A stretch of DNA of 64,000 nt from JAJFUI01 sp963754135 (GTDB lineage: Bacteria > Planctomycetota > Planctomycetia > Pirellulales > Thermoguttaceae), in contig CAVWEY010000003.1 in assembly GCA_963754135.1 (NCBI GenBank), forward strand, positions 2,108,001 to 2,172,000, read 5' to 3'. Within the stretch, counting starts at the first letter, position 1. The number at the start of each line of letters is the position of its first letter. This document shows, piece after piece, positions 46,001 through 55,501 of the stretch. The translations under genes were made by a program, and so were the position numbers. A model generated the notes under the pieces. It searched no databases. It was not told the origin of the DNA and saw only the letters and a list, made by a program, of their open reading frames with translations.

Positions 46001-46185
46001 CCGATCCGCCGAGCCACCTTATCTTGGAAACCAAGGGATGGGACCCGTTGGAAGAGGTCAAACGGGCGGCGGCTGAACGTTGGGTCGCGGCAGCGAATGC
46101 GGATGGCACTTACGGCCGTTGGAGGTGCGAGGTCGCAAAGAAGCCGGAAGAGGTCCGTGGACTCATCGCCGATGCGGTTAGGTAG
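43022..46185 (+). CDS. type III restriction enzyme Res, helicase-nuclease (one frame break)
   Basis: About 1054 residues. N-terminal region, then SF2 helicase Walker A CKMATGTGKTTVMGM (about residue 157), Walker B LVMNDEAHHAY, LSATPYFLG, and motif VI CEQVVGRGLRRR. The C-terminus has a PD-(D/E)xK nuclease: RHDYTPDFIVRL ... LILETKGWD. It works with Mod to cut unmodified DNA. One base is missing near 43705 (PPDMRP, then DLTRGQVLVTNWHVF). A REP pair (44549-44613) is inserted in frame, giving TGILPVSPSQSPSQAGSLCY. The ATG 43022 has GGAG eight bases upstream. Confidence 0.87.
44549..44613. repeat. REP pair 5, inside res
   Basis: GTAG then AACAGGCA-TCC-TGCCTGTG (44549-44571) and CACAGGCT-GGA-AGCCTGTG (44591-44609) followed by CTAC (44610-44613). 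The pair spans 65 bases and is read in frame. Confidence 0.88.
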
Positions 46186-46208
46186 TTCCGTAGGCTAAAA
46201 ACTAGAAT

Positions 46209-46955
46209 CTAAGGACTGACCCCCGGGTTCCCGTCGCCCGGCAGCCGGGGCAGCACGGGCAGGGCGATGGTGACTTGCGTGCCGCGGCCGGGCTCGCTCT
46301 GCAAGGTGATCTGGCCGCCGTGCCCCTCGATGATCCGCCGCGTGGTGGGCAGCCCAAGGCCCGAGCCGCCCCGCTTCGTCGAGAAGAAAGCCTCGAAGAC
46401 CCGTGAGCGCGTGTCCTCGTCCATGCCGCAGCCGGTGTCGATCAGGTCCAGGGCCACGCCGTTGGGCGTGCCATAGGTGCGGACCACCAGTTGCCCCCCC
46501 TGCGGCATCGCCTGCTCCGCGTTGAGCACCAGATTCAACAGCGCCCCGTGGAAGGCCTCCCGGTCCAGGAGCACCGTGGGCAGGTTGCCGGTCAGATAAT
46601 CGACCAGTTCCACGCCCGCCTGCCGGGCCTTGGGCCGGTAGAAGTCCAATACCTGGCGGACCAGCCCGTTCAGGTCGCTCGGCTGGAGGTTCAGCCGGTG
46701 CGCCTTGGCGAACTGCAAGAAGTCGTCCAGCAAGTCCTGCAAGCGGCGACATTCCTGCTGGACCAGTTCGACTTTCTTCATCGCCCGGCGGTCGCGGGCG
46801 GAATCAGAACCCTGAAAGTCCTCGGCCAAGAGTTCCATGTTCATGCGGATGGTCGAGAGCGGATTCTTGATCTCATGGGCCAACGCCCCCGCCAGCCGCG
46901 CAATCTCGGTGTACTGATCGACCAGCCGCTGGTTGAGGTCGTCGTTGGGGGCCAT
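46209..46955 (-). CDS. soluble sensor histidine kinase
   Basis: 248 residues, starting nearly at the dimerisation domain: LAGALAHEIKNPLSTIRMNMELL with the phospho-accepting His, then the ATPase domain (ALLNLVLNAEQAM, DLIDTGCGMDEDTRS, FFSTKRGGSGLGLPTTRRIIEGHGG). There is no sensor or membrane segment, so it probably takes signals from a partner. No response regulator is adjacent. The stop is 23 bases from the end of res on the other strand. Confidence 0.88.
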   Translation of the reverse strand: MAPNDDLNQRLVDQYTEIARLAGALAHEIKNPLSTIRMNMELLAEDFQGSDSARDRRAMKKVELVQQECRRLQDLLDDFLQFAKAHRLNLQPSDLNGLVRQVLDFYRPKARQAGVELVDYLTGNLPTVLLDREAFHGALLNLVLNAEQAMPQGGQLVVRTYGTPNGVALDLIDTGCGMDEDTRSRVFEAFFSTKRGGSGLGLPTTRRIIEGHGGQITLQSEPGRGTQVTIALPVLPRLPGDGNPGVSP

Positions 46956-47519
46956 GAAAGGAATTGTAGCGGGCGGAGGCGAAAACGCAACCGGGCTCGT
47001 CTAACCCGAAGCCACCGGCGACGGCGTTGTACGCGGAGCCGCCGGTGACGCGTTCGGCGCGACGGCGGGCACTGCTCCGGCTCGCCATACGGGCGGCCTT
47101 CGGCGTTGGCGCCCGGTCAAACGGCGGCGCGTAGGCTTGAGTCGGCCACGCGCAACGGCCCACATGAAATTACGCCCGTTTACGGGCGTTCCCGCGCCAG
47201 CGGTGCTAGGCCCGGCGTTCACGCCGGGTTAGGAGGTGGGAGAATTGCAGCCTGTCAGGCCCGTTCACGGGCCTCTTTCCGGCCGACTCCTCGGCCTGGC
47301 GCCGACCCGGCGCGGGGAGGACGCCCGTGAACGGGCGTGACCCCGACCGCGCCCTCCCAAGAAACGGCTGACGCCGTTCCCCGTGAAGGGCACGGCGTCG
47401 GGACTCCTTCCACGCATGGTGGATGAGCTACTAAAATCATCGGCTGTGCCGGGAAGAAAGTCAAGGCCCGTGGAGAATTCCCACTGCGATTGGCCTGAAA
47501 ACGCCACGGCAGCCCTTCC
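46956..47519. other. gene-poor stretch rich in small hairpins
   Basis: No convincing gene. Short palindromes recur: CGCCCGTTTACGGGCG near 47171, CCGGCGTTCACGCCGG near 47213, GGCCCGTTCACGGGCC near 47258, CGCCCGTGAACGGGCG near 47321, and GCCACCGGCGACGGC/GCCGCCGGTGACGC near 47000-47055. These look like another dispersed repeat family with a (G/C)CCCGTNNACGGG core. Confidence 0.6.
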
Positions 47520-47705
47520 GTGGAGGGGCGACCACAGTACGCCGGGACATTCTGTGGCGTGCCGGTGATCGGATTCAGCCGGGAAGCAGACTGTCTTGAG
47601 TCGGCCATCCGCAGTGCCGTGGCCGATGTCCAGAAAGCTGGCTGTGTAGTCGAGCGCGTCCAGATCGGGCACGACTCGCCGCTGTTATCGTCCGGGGCGG
47701 GGTAG
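47520..47705 (+). CDS. possible small hypothetical protein or fragment
   Basis: 61 residues: MEGRPQYAGTFCGVPVIGFSREADC, then LESAIRSAVADVQKAGCVVERVQIGHD. The second half reads like a small alpha/beta domain (helix ending in QKAGCVVERVQI). The start lacks a good ribosome site, and the real gene may begin upstream in another frame. Weak support. Confidence 0.3.
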   Translation: MEGRPQYAGTFCGVPVIGFSREADCLESAIRSAVADVQKAGCVVERVQIGHDSPLLSSGAG

Positions 47706-47781
47706 TCCATCGGCGTCCGTCTAACAATGTTCGCGACAGCCTTTCTGTCACGGTTTCCGTTCGGGCATCGTCGGTTGCCAC

Positions 47782-48147
47782 TCACTTGCGTCGTCTCAGT
47801 CTGATCGTCCAGTGGATTGCGCCAATTCCGCCGACCGCCGCGACGACTTCACCGGCCGCCGTCACCCACGCGAACGTCGCCACCAAACTCATGTCGATCT
47901 TGAGCACGCCCGAGGAAAGTCTGGCCCCGGGATGTAGTTGCAGTTCAGCGATTGCAGACCCAATTCCACCCGATGCCATCAGAAGTGCGCCGGCTGCGAG
48001 CGCCAGCAGACACCAGTGTCGCGTTCGTTGCCAATGAAGGAGAGCGGCTGCGAGTAGGACGACCGAGCAAACCGATGCCAACCAACGCATAGAACCATAC
48101 ACGAGGTACAGCCAGTCAGATAGGGCTATGAGCGCTGCGTAAGCCAT
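47782..48147 (-). CDS. small four-helix membrane protein
   Basis: 121 residues with hydrophobic helices at about 2-18, 21-38 (SVCSVVLLAAALL), 44-62 (WCLLALAAGALLMASGGIG) and 85-108 (LVATFAWVTAAGEVVAAVGGIGAIHW). ATG 48147 begins the first helix. No family recognised. Confidence 0.5.
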   Translation of the reverse strand: MAYAALIALSDWLYLVYGSMRWLASVCSVVLLAAALLHWQRTRHWCLLALAAGALLMASGGIGSAIAELQLHPGARLSSGVLKIDMSLVATFAWVTAAGEVVAAVGGIGAIHWTIRLRRRK

Positions 48148-48199
48148 CGAGTCAGGCCTCCTCCGGGCTAAACGCCCTGTGGCAGTACCGCTCCCCAAC

Positions 48200-48224
48200 C
48201 GTTCCCACGCGGAGCGTGGGAACG
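48200..48224. repeat. family-A palindrome downstream of pnp
   Basis: CGTTCCCACGC and its exact complement around GGA, 33 bases after the pnp stop. The same arms occur at 29155-29179. It could serve as a 3' hairpin for the pnp message. Confidence 0.85.
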
Positions 48225-48256
48225 AGTTGAGGCCCTTATCGCTTATCCCTCATCCC

Positions 48257-50425
48257 TTATCTGCTTCTCGCGTCTGCTTCTCGCGGAGCGCGATCAGTCG
48301 GGCGGTTGCCGTCGCCGCTCCCGCCGCGTTCGGCGGCGGCCAGCTCGCGGAGGACCGCCTTGCGGCTGAGCTTCACCCGGTCCTGGTCGTCGATGGCGAT
48401 CACTTTGACCTTCATCTCGTCGCCCACCTTGCAGACGTCGGCGACGTTGTTGACATAGCCGTCGGCCAGCTCGCTGATGTGGCAGAGTCCGTCCTTGCCG
48501 GGCAGGATTTCGATGAAGGCGCCGAAGTCCTTGACGCTCATCACCCGGCCCTCGTAGATCCGCCCGATCTCAACCGAGGCGGTGAGGGCCTCGACCTTCG
48601 CCATCGCCTCCTTGGCCCCTTCCATGCTTTGGCAGGCGATGCTGACCGTGCCGTCGTCCTCGACCTCGATCGAGGCGCCGGTGGACTCCTGGATGGAGCG
48701 GATCATCTTTCCGCCCGGCCCGATCAAGAGGCCGATCTTCTCGGGGTCGATGTGAGTGCGCAGCAGCCGTGGCGCCCAGTCGGAGATTTCCGCCCGCGGG
48801 CGGGGAATCGCGCTGAGCATCGCGCGGAGAATCTCGATCCGCGCCTCGCGCGACTGGCGGAGCGTCTCGGCGATGATCTGCTCGTTGATGCCGGCGATCT
48901 TGAGGTCCAACTGGATGCCGGTGATGCCGTTCTGCGTGCCGGCCACCTTGAAGTCCATGTCGCCGAAATGGTCCTCGTCGCCGATGATGTCGGTCAGCAG
49001 GACGTAGCGGTTCGGCTCCTTGACCAGGCCGACGGAGATGCCGGCCACGGGATTGCTAATGGGCACGCCGGCGGCCATCAGCCCCAGCGTGGCCCCGCAC
49101 ACCGAGGCCATCGAGCTGCTGCCGTTGCTCTCCAGGATGTCGGAGATGATGCGGATCGTGTAGGGGAAGGCGTCGGGGTCGGGCAACACCGGCTTGACGC
49201 TCCGCTCGGCCAGGGCCCCGTGGCCGATCTCCCGCCGGCCCGGCCCGCGGATCGGACGCACCTCGCCCACCGAGAACGAGGGGAAGTAGTAGTGGAGCAT
49301 GAATTTCTGCGAGTATTCCTCGGCCAGGCCGTCGACGCGCTGCTCGTCGCGGCCGGTGCCCAGCGTCACCGTGACCAGGGCCTGCGTCTCGCCCCGCTGG
49401 AACACGGCCGAGCCGTGTACCCGCGGCAACAAATCGACCTGGCAGGTGATCGGCCGGAGGGTTTTGTAGTCGCGGCCATCGGCGCGGGTGCCGGTGAGGA
49501 TCTGGTCCCGCATCACGCGGGTTTCCAGCGCCTCCCACGCGGCGGCGAACGCCTCGGCGGTAATCGCGTCCTCGGCCTTGGGGTCGGGAATCAACTCGGC
49601 CGTGGCCTGCTTCTTGACGGCGTCGCAGGCTTCGATGCGGGCCAGCTTGCCGGCGGTCTGCTTGGCCGCGCGGAGGGCGTCGTAGTATCTCGCCCGCACC
49701 TGGTCGCCCAGGCCGCTGGCCGGCGGGGCCTCGAACGGCCGCTTGACCGTGCCCGCCTTCGCCGCCAACTCTTCCTGCATCTCGCAGATCTGGCGGATGT
49801 AGCCGTGGGCGGTGGCGATCGCCTCGACCATGCGGTTCTCCGGCATTTCGCGGGCAAAGCCCTCGATCATCAAGATCGATTCCTTGCTGCCGGAGACGAT
49901 CAGGTCCAGGTCGCTCTGCTCCAGGGCGTCGTGGGTGGGGAAGGGGACGAACTGGCCGTCGATGCAGCCCAGGCGGATCGAGCCCAACGGCCCTTGGAAC
50001 GGCAGCGGCGAAACCCGCAGCGAGGCCGAGGCCCCGTTCATCGCCAGCACGTCGGCGTCGTTCTGCCGGTCGCTGGCCATGACAAAGGCTTGCACCTGGA
50101 TCTCGTCCTTGAATCCGTCGGGCCAGAGCGGCCGGATGGGCCGGTCCATGAGCCGGGCGGTGAGGGTTTCCTTGACGGTGGGCCGCCCCTCGCGCTTGAT
50201 GAAGCCGCCGGGGAACTTGCCCGCCGCCGCCACCCGCTCCCGGTAATCGCAGGTCAGCGGGAAGAAATCGCCGGGCCCGGGCCGGGGCGGCCCCGCGGCC
50301 GACGCCACCAGTACGACCGTCTCGCCGTACTGCACCAGACAACTGCCGGCCGCCTGCTTGGCCAACTGGCCGGTCTCAAAAGAAAGAATGGATGTTCCGA
50401 TCTGTCGTTCAACTCGTACTTTCAA
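48257..50425 (-). CDS. pnp: polyribonucleotide nucleotidyltransferase (PNPase)
   Basis: 722 residues, intact. Degrades RNA 3' to 5' with phosphate, as a trimer in the degradosome. Two RNase PH domains are seen (LVQYGETVVLVAS, DFFPLTCDYRER, GGFIKREGRPTVKETLTARLMDRPIRPL; then GTRADGRDYKTLRPI, GSAVFQRGETQALVTVTLG, SDILESNGSSSMASVCG), then KH (IGLLIGPGGKMIRSIQ) and S1 (GRIYEGRVMSVKDFGAFIEI) domains. The start appears to be TTG 50425 with AGGA upstream, as the conserved VRVERQIG begins at once. It follows rpsO in the classic order, with palindromes between. Confidence 0.95.
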   Translation of the reverse strand: MKVRVERQIGTSILSFETGQLAKQAAGSCLVQYGETVVLVASAAGPPRPGPGDFFPLTCDYRERVAAAGKFPGGFIKREGRPTVKETLTARLMDRPIRPLWPDGFKDEIQVQAFVMASDRQNDADVLAMNGASASLRVSPLPFQGPLGSIRLGCIDGQFVPFPTHDALEQSDLDLIVSGSKESILMIEGFAREMPENRMVEAIATAHGYIRQICEMQEELAAKAGTVKRPFEAPPASGLGDQVRARYYDALRAAKQTAGKLARIEACDAVKKQATAELIPDPKAEDAITAEAFAAAWEALETRVMRDQILTGTRADGRDYKTLRPITCQVDLLPRVHGSAVFQRGETQALVTVTLGTGRDEQRVDGLAEEYSQKFMLHYYFPSFSVGEVRPIRGPGRREIGHGALAERSVKPVLPDPDAFPYTIRIISDILESNGSSSMASVCGATLGLMAAGVPISNPVAGISVGLVKEPNRYVLLTDIIGDEDHFGDMDFKVAGTQNGITGIQLDLKIAGINEQIIAETLRQSREARIEILRAMLSAIPRPRAEISDWAPRLLRTHIDPEKIGLLIGPGGKMIRSIQESTGASIEVEDDGTVSIACQSMEGAKEAMAKVEALTASVEIGRIYEGRVMSVKDFGAFIEILPGKDGLCHISELADGYVNNVADVCKVGDEMKVKVIAIDDQDRVKLSRKAVLRELAAAERGGSGDGNRPTDRAPREADARSR

Positions 50426-50491
50426 TGTTCGTTCCTACCTTCCTCTGGATTTCGAGCTGTGGCCTGAGCACAGAGGGGGGAACCAGAAGCG

Positions 50492-50568
50492 TTGTAGGAA
50501 GCGGCTCCTGTCGTCGATTGGATCGACCGATCCCGGACAGATTCGGCGACGGGAGTCGCCTCCTACAA
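50492..50568. repeat. imperfect inverted repeat between rpsO and pnp
   Basis: TTGTAGGAAGCGGCTCCTG on the left pairs with CGGGAGTCGCCTCCTACAA on the right with three G-U type mismatches. The spacer contains GATTGGATCGACCGATCC. Confidence 0.7.
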
Positions 50569-50574
50569 TCATGA

Positions 50575-50654
50575 GGGTGGCACGCCCTCGAAGGGCGTGG
50601 TGAATCGCCGGATTCAACCTTGACGCTGGCCACGCCCTGCCGGGGCGTGCCACC
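50575..50654. repeat. GGTGGCACGCCC inverted repeat between rpsO and pnp
   Basis: Left GGGTGGCACGCCCTCGAAGG and right GGGGCGTGCCACCC frame the element, with GAAGGGCGTGG and CCACGCCC inside. Same family as 13725 and 37799. Confidence 0.75.
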
Positions 50655-50707
50655 CATCGCCCGTGAAAGCGCCACGAGCCTTTCCGCCGAAGGCCGCCGC
50701 GGGCGGA

Positions 50708-50977
50708 CTACTTGCGGATGTCCAGGCGGCGGAGGATGTCGAGGTAACGCTGCGGATCGACCTTTTTGAGGTAATCCAACAGCCGCCGGCGGCGTCCGAC
50801 CAGCATCAGCAAGCCTCGCCGGCAGGCGAAATCCCGCTTGTGACCCTGCAAGTGCTCGGTCAGTCCGTTAATCCGCGACGTCAGAATGGCGATTTGGACT
50901 TCCGGGGAGCCGGTGTCATTGGCACTCCGCTGGTACTCCCCGATGAGGCCGGTTTTCCGCTGTTTGGTAATAGTCAT
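50708..50977 (-). CDS. rpsO: 30S ribosomal protein S15
   Basis: 89 residues, exactly the usual length. Conserved DTGSPEVQIAILTSRINGLTEHLQGHKRDFACRRGLLMLVGRRRRLLDYLKK. Binds 16S rRNA in the small subunit. It lies upstream of pnp on the same strand, as in many bacteria. Confidence 0.97.
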   Translation of the reverse strand: MTITKQRKTGLIGEYQRSANDTGSPEVQIAILTSRINGLTEHLQGHKRDFACRRGLLMLVGRRRRLLDYLKKVDPQRYLDILRRLDIRK

Positions 50978-51284
50978 CTGCTACCGCGACCGCTCCACCT
51001 AAGGTTGGCTCAGGATGCTTCTACAGGAAGCCGGTTCCTCCCACCGTGTTTGCTACGACTCTGCCTACTGTTGTTACTACCGATAAACCACTAAGTCCCT
51101 AAGTGTACCAGATGGCCGGCGGAATGCAATTGGGGAAAGAAGGCCTCGGGGCCGCCCGGCCGTACACCCACCACACACCCACCCATAAGGGTGGACCTGA
51201 TGCGCGAATGGGAAGGATAGCGCGAATGGGCTGACGATCGAACCCGCCCGCTATCGTGTCGCTGCCGAGCTGATCGTGTCCGGC
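50978..51284. other. intergenic region upstream of rpsO
   Basis: About 300 bases with no supported gene. Short inverted text (GGAAGCCGGTTCCTCC near 51028) could be leader structure for rpsO. No clear promoter boxes. Confidence 0.4.
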
Positions 51285-51879
51285 TTACCCCATGGTGGCG
51301 CGACCACAAAAGTCCAGCAGCGTGTGGTAGATGGTGATATTGCGGAGTGTCGGTCGAGTGTGCCGCGTCGCGTATGTGTGCTCGAGTTCGGCGATCAACG
51401 AGAACTCTCGTCCAGGTTCCATCGGCAGTCAATCAATGATTGCCCGGCGGATCAGGTTGGAGTTTGCCGCTGATCTTCTCGGCCCAATAGGTCGGCGATT
51501 CCGATTGGACGTAGCCCAGCATCCCTCCTTCGTCGCCCATGCGGCCATACTTCTCGACAAGGAACATGCCGAGGCCTTTTTCGCCGACATACTCGCTCAC
51601 CGAGTCCGTTCTGGCAGTGCGAAGCCTCTTGGCCTCAAAATGATAGCTGGGGCGGCGACGCGACTCGTTGGATTCAAGGTAAACGTCGATTATCGGCCGT
51701 TCTTTGCCAACAAGCCCGGACACGTCGACGTGTATTTGGTCGCGAACGAAGTAGTGATCGGCCCAGCGTGGCAAAGCCCTCTCACGCTGCCCTGCCTGGA
51801 TCGCTTCTCTTAGCCGTTGCGTAATGAAGTCTTCCTCCGATTCGTCGTGGCTCTCGCCACGTATTGAATTCATACCCAA
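51285..51879 (-). pseudogene. small PD-(D/E)xK nuclease-like protein, partner of the methyltransferase (broken)
   Basis: The first 148 residues are open: MGMNSIRGESHDESEEDF ... RPIIDVYLESNESRRRPSYHFEAKRLR, with Asp and ExK spaced as in PD-(D/E)xK nucleases, then EYVGEKGLGMFLVEKYGRMGDEGGMLGYVQ. After KISGKLQ (near 51440) the frame is lost. Another frame carries a natural continuation (MEPGREFSLIAELEHTYAT, then LRNITIYHTLLDF) to a stop at 51285, with an in-between TGA where Trp is likely. It lies 98 bases downstream of the methyltransferase, so it may be the restriction part. Confidence 0.6.
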
Positions 51880-51977
51880 AGGCGATCAGTCGATGGCAAT
51901 GGCGGCGGAACTGGGCCGCGTATTTGCTGCTGTCGGGGATGCCAACGGCACTGGTCGGATGGCCCTGTATCGGCACG

Positions 51978-54900
51978 CTATTGTCCCCCGCCCGCAACTG
52001 TTTCGGCGATGATCGTATCGGCGTCCAGAAGGGCCTGGCTGCGGAGCCAATGGAGCCGCTCCAACGGCTTCAGCAACAAAGTCCGCGAGCCATCCTCGTA
52101 CATCCGTAGGTTGCGCTGAAAATAGAGCCACTGGCCACGCTTTTGCCGGGCTAACTCTTTCGCTCGCCGAAAGTCAGCCGAAGTAGCCTCGTCGACGGGT
52201 TGGACCTTGACCCGTAGCGGACCGCGGAAGTTCTTGTGCAACTCGACGTCGATCATCCCGATGCCCGCGCTCTTGTCGTAGAGGATTTCGACACTGTGGC
52301 GGAGCCGTTGGTCGTCTTCAAAGAAGCCATTTAACTCGGCTTGCAGGACCTTGGCGTATCTTTCTAGTTCCTTGGGATCAGGAACGCCGGCGGTCTCTTC
52401 GCAGACCTTTCCCTTGACCGCAAACCGTTTGAACTTGGCAAAGTCTTCGACGAGTATTTGCTCGCTCTTGTGTAGGCGGAGGAGCCTGTAAACCCGGTTG
52501 TTCAGTTCGCGTAGTAGTTTCGGAAGTTCACTTGGGGCATCCGCCATGCCACGAAACAGGTTTTGCCTCGATTGCTTTGTCGCAACCTTGGATCGGGTCT
52601 TCTTTCGGGGGTGGATTGGCGAGGCTGCAACGAGGCGAATGTGCAGATTGAGCCAGTCATCGACGTCGGCAGTCGTCAACTTTCCGAAGGGAACAGGAAG
52701 AGCTTTGAAAGTCTTGGTCGTCGAGACGCTAACAGAAACGCCCCATCGAGGCGACATGAATGCCTCGAAGTACTGGGCAAAGTCGGAGTTCAGGTAGAGG
52801 CAAAGGAGCTTAAGAAAATCGGTCTGCTCCTGTGGGCCATGGACACCGAGCCACTTCGGTGGAACGACGACGAACTTGTTCGAGAAAATCGCGAAATTGC
52901 GCGACTCCGGGACGATGAGGTGCGGCGGTTTGCATATCTCTAGCGGTGACAGACCACTCCGAATTCGGATGTATGCCCGATTGGCAGAAACCTTGCGCAA
53001 AGCGTCTGGCGGAAACGACAAGGCACGGCCATAGCGACGAAAAATATTAGTAATCAGTTCATCTTTGCCGATCAACTCTGGTGCCGGCAGCTTCTTATCC
53101 GGATCTGTTCTATCCCTTAGCTCAAGTCCCTGCAGGATCGTCAACCGTCGACGAGATTGTTCTTCTTCAAGGCTCGGAAACCTTCGCGAGACCGACTCCA
53201 GCACCTGGCGATCGCGATATGATCCCCACATCGCCAGCTTCCAGGTTAGCGCATCCCCACGAATCGCCTCGGCAACGCCGATCTCGCGAAGTTCGCTCCC
53301 GTTGATTGTGATCGCCCACGTATCGGCCTTTCGGTTGAAACCACTCGGACGATTGGCTTCCTGGTTCACCACCAAGGGCGCGAACGTCAGAATCCGTTCC
53401 ACGTCGTCAATCACTCGCGATCCATGCCTGCGATTCTGATATAGAAGGGCAGCGGCCGGGACTTCTGACCGACCGGCGAAGAGGACGTACGCTAGGTTGG
53501 CAAAGTTCACAACCGTGCGGACCTTGACGCCGGCGAAAAACGCTTGGCGAAAGGCGGTGGACTCGCTTTTGAACAATGTCATGGCCGGCATCAGAAGACC
53601 AACACTCGCCTTGGCGTCGATGTGCTCCGTCGCCTTCCAAGCGAATAGCTCCGCAACCTGGTTGCCGCCCGTCGGATATTTCTCGGCGTTGGCGTTCATC
53701 CAATGGCGCGCGGGCCTATCTTCCGGACGCGGCTTTTCCTCGTTGATTTCGATCCACGGTGGATTGCCGACGAGCCAATCGAACTTGGTTTCGCCCATCT
53801 TCTGGTGAAACTCGGAGTTCGTATTGAAGAAGTCGTTGGCGGCCCCGCCGAAGATGTTCGACCCGCACAGCTTGGGGAGCTTGAAGTCCGTGTTGCTCAG
53901 GTCGGGCGGATCCGCGTAATCCAGCAGCGTGAGAATGAGGCTCAGCTCCGTCACCCGGCAGGCGTCCTCGTCGCGGTCGATGCCGAATATATGCCCCTGC
54001 AACAACTTGCCCAGCTCGCCCGGGCGGAACTTCTGCCCCTTGCACTTCAGCAACTCTTTTTCGATCAGCCGGCGGTAACACTGTACCAGGAACGCGCCCG
54101 AGCCGCAGGCGGGGTCCAGGGCCCGCATCCCTTTGGTAAACGGCAGCGATGCCTCCATCTCGTCGAGGATGAAGTTGACCAAAGGAATCGGAGTATAGTA
54201 CGCGCCGCTTTCTTGCCCCGCCCCTCGGCGTGCAAGAACTGCTCGTAGACCACCGAAAGGGTTTCGATGGGGATGTAGGAGAAATCGTAGTCTTCAAATA
54301 GGCTTCCTTGGCCGCTTTTCGGATCATCGCCGAAAAACGCCCCAGCAACCTTCTGTACGTGCTCCTCGGTGACACCCGAATCCCAAGGGATATCGAACAC
54401 CGAGCCGTTTAGCCAATCGTCCAGTTTATCGACCAACGAGCGGAGCTTGGCGAGTCGGGCGTTGCGGGTGAATACGCTTCCCGCGTTGATCTTGAACAGC
54501 CTGAACCGATCGTCGGAGAGAATATTGCGGTTGCGCAGATACCGCAGGTAGACGTACTTGCCGATCAAGGCGTGGGCGGTCTGGGCCGGGAGTTTCATCG
54601 TCTTGCGAAGGATGTCACCCAGTTTGTTCAGGCGATTCAGCAACCGCCAATCAACCCGCATGTCGGGCGTCACAAAGCGGCCCCTGTCGCGCCACAACGC
54701 GCCGTCGTCGATCTGCTGGGCGCCGAAGCTGGGGAGGAGCTTCGAGACGATTTCTTGCGCCCGACCGCCTCTTTAAGGATTCGCGATGCTGACCGCCTTT
54801 CCGCGATTTCGTCCTCGCGATACCCAAAGCCGGAATAGACTCGGACGTTTTGCGGCGTACGGACGATCAGAAAGGGAACCACGTCCTGGTTCCAGACCAG

Positions 54901-55189
54901 GCGGTGGACCTGATCCGCGTCGTCCTCCGATGCCGCTTCGCAGACGTAGACCACCGGGGTCAGTGACCCCTCGCCTAACGACAGGTCATCGCTTGGCCGT
55001 TGGCGAAGCGTGTAGACGCCCTGAAGACCGCACGAACCTATCGCCCTCCCTGCTCGGTTGTTGCGCACGGCGAAAGATGTGGCCGTAACCGGGCACTCGC
55101 CCGAGATCATCCCCGGTCACGAAATTGGGCGACCCCTCGTAACCTAGTTCGCCAATCAACTCCGCAACTGAGATCATGGAGCCACCCAT
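51978..55189 (-). CDS. N6-adenine DNA methyltransferase of a third R-M system (frame breaks)
   Basis: About 1070 residues across frames. The N-terminus begins MGGSMISVAELIGELGYEGSPN and includes VVYVCEAASEDDADQVHRLVWNQDVVPFLIVRTP. A helical linker follows (LRKTMKLPAQTAHALIGKYVYLRYLRNR, IPIETLSVVYEQFLHAEGRGKK), then motif I MRALDPACGSGAFLVQCY, motif IV WLVGNPPWIEI and a long C-terminal target-recognition part. Frame breaks are near 55065, 54765 and 54210. It resembles type IIG or Eco57I-like enzymes without a clear own nuclease. The small nuclease-like gene downstream may complete the system. Confidence 0.78.
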
Positions 55190-55501
55190 CCCAGATTGCT
55201 CATCATCCCCACTTTATTGCCATCCTGGCATTCATGCCGAAGTATAGCAATCATAACGGCTTTGGGAAAGGTGTCTGTCTCCTTGGCCTACCAGACTTTT
55301 CTCCTTGGAAGGCACCGAGGATAGGTGTTACGCACCATCGGCTGAAACGGGAAACAGTTACCATTCTCCCACTCTCCCGCCGGTGGCAGCCGCGGCAATG
55401 AAGCTTCTCGCCGCGGAAAAATGGCCCAAAACTTCGGCTTGAAATCCCGGCCGCCGGCGGCTATGGTGGTGGTGACATTTCGTACACCCCGAGGAACCGC
55501 T
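55190..55501. other. intergenic region, repeat debris only
   Basis: No gene seen. The text near 55336-55380 (GGGAAACAGTTACCATTCTCCC) and 55262-55330 looks like decayed members of dispersed palindrome families. Confidence 0.4.

Noticed and set aside
48179..50467. Open reading frame of 762 codons on the plus strand
   Set aside because: It lies exactly opposite the intact pnp gene; long antisense frames are common at this GC content.
51091..51432. Minus-strand frame of 113 codons before rpsO
   Set aside because: Out of frame with the plausible continuation of the nuclease-like gene and without any conserved feature.
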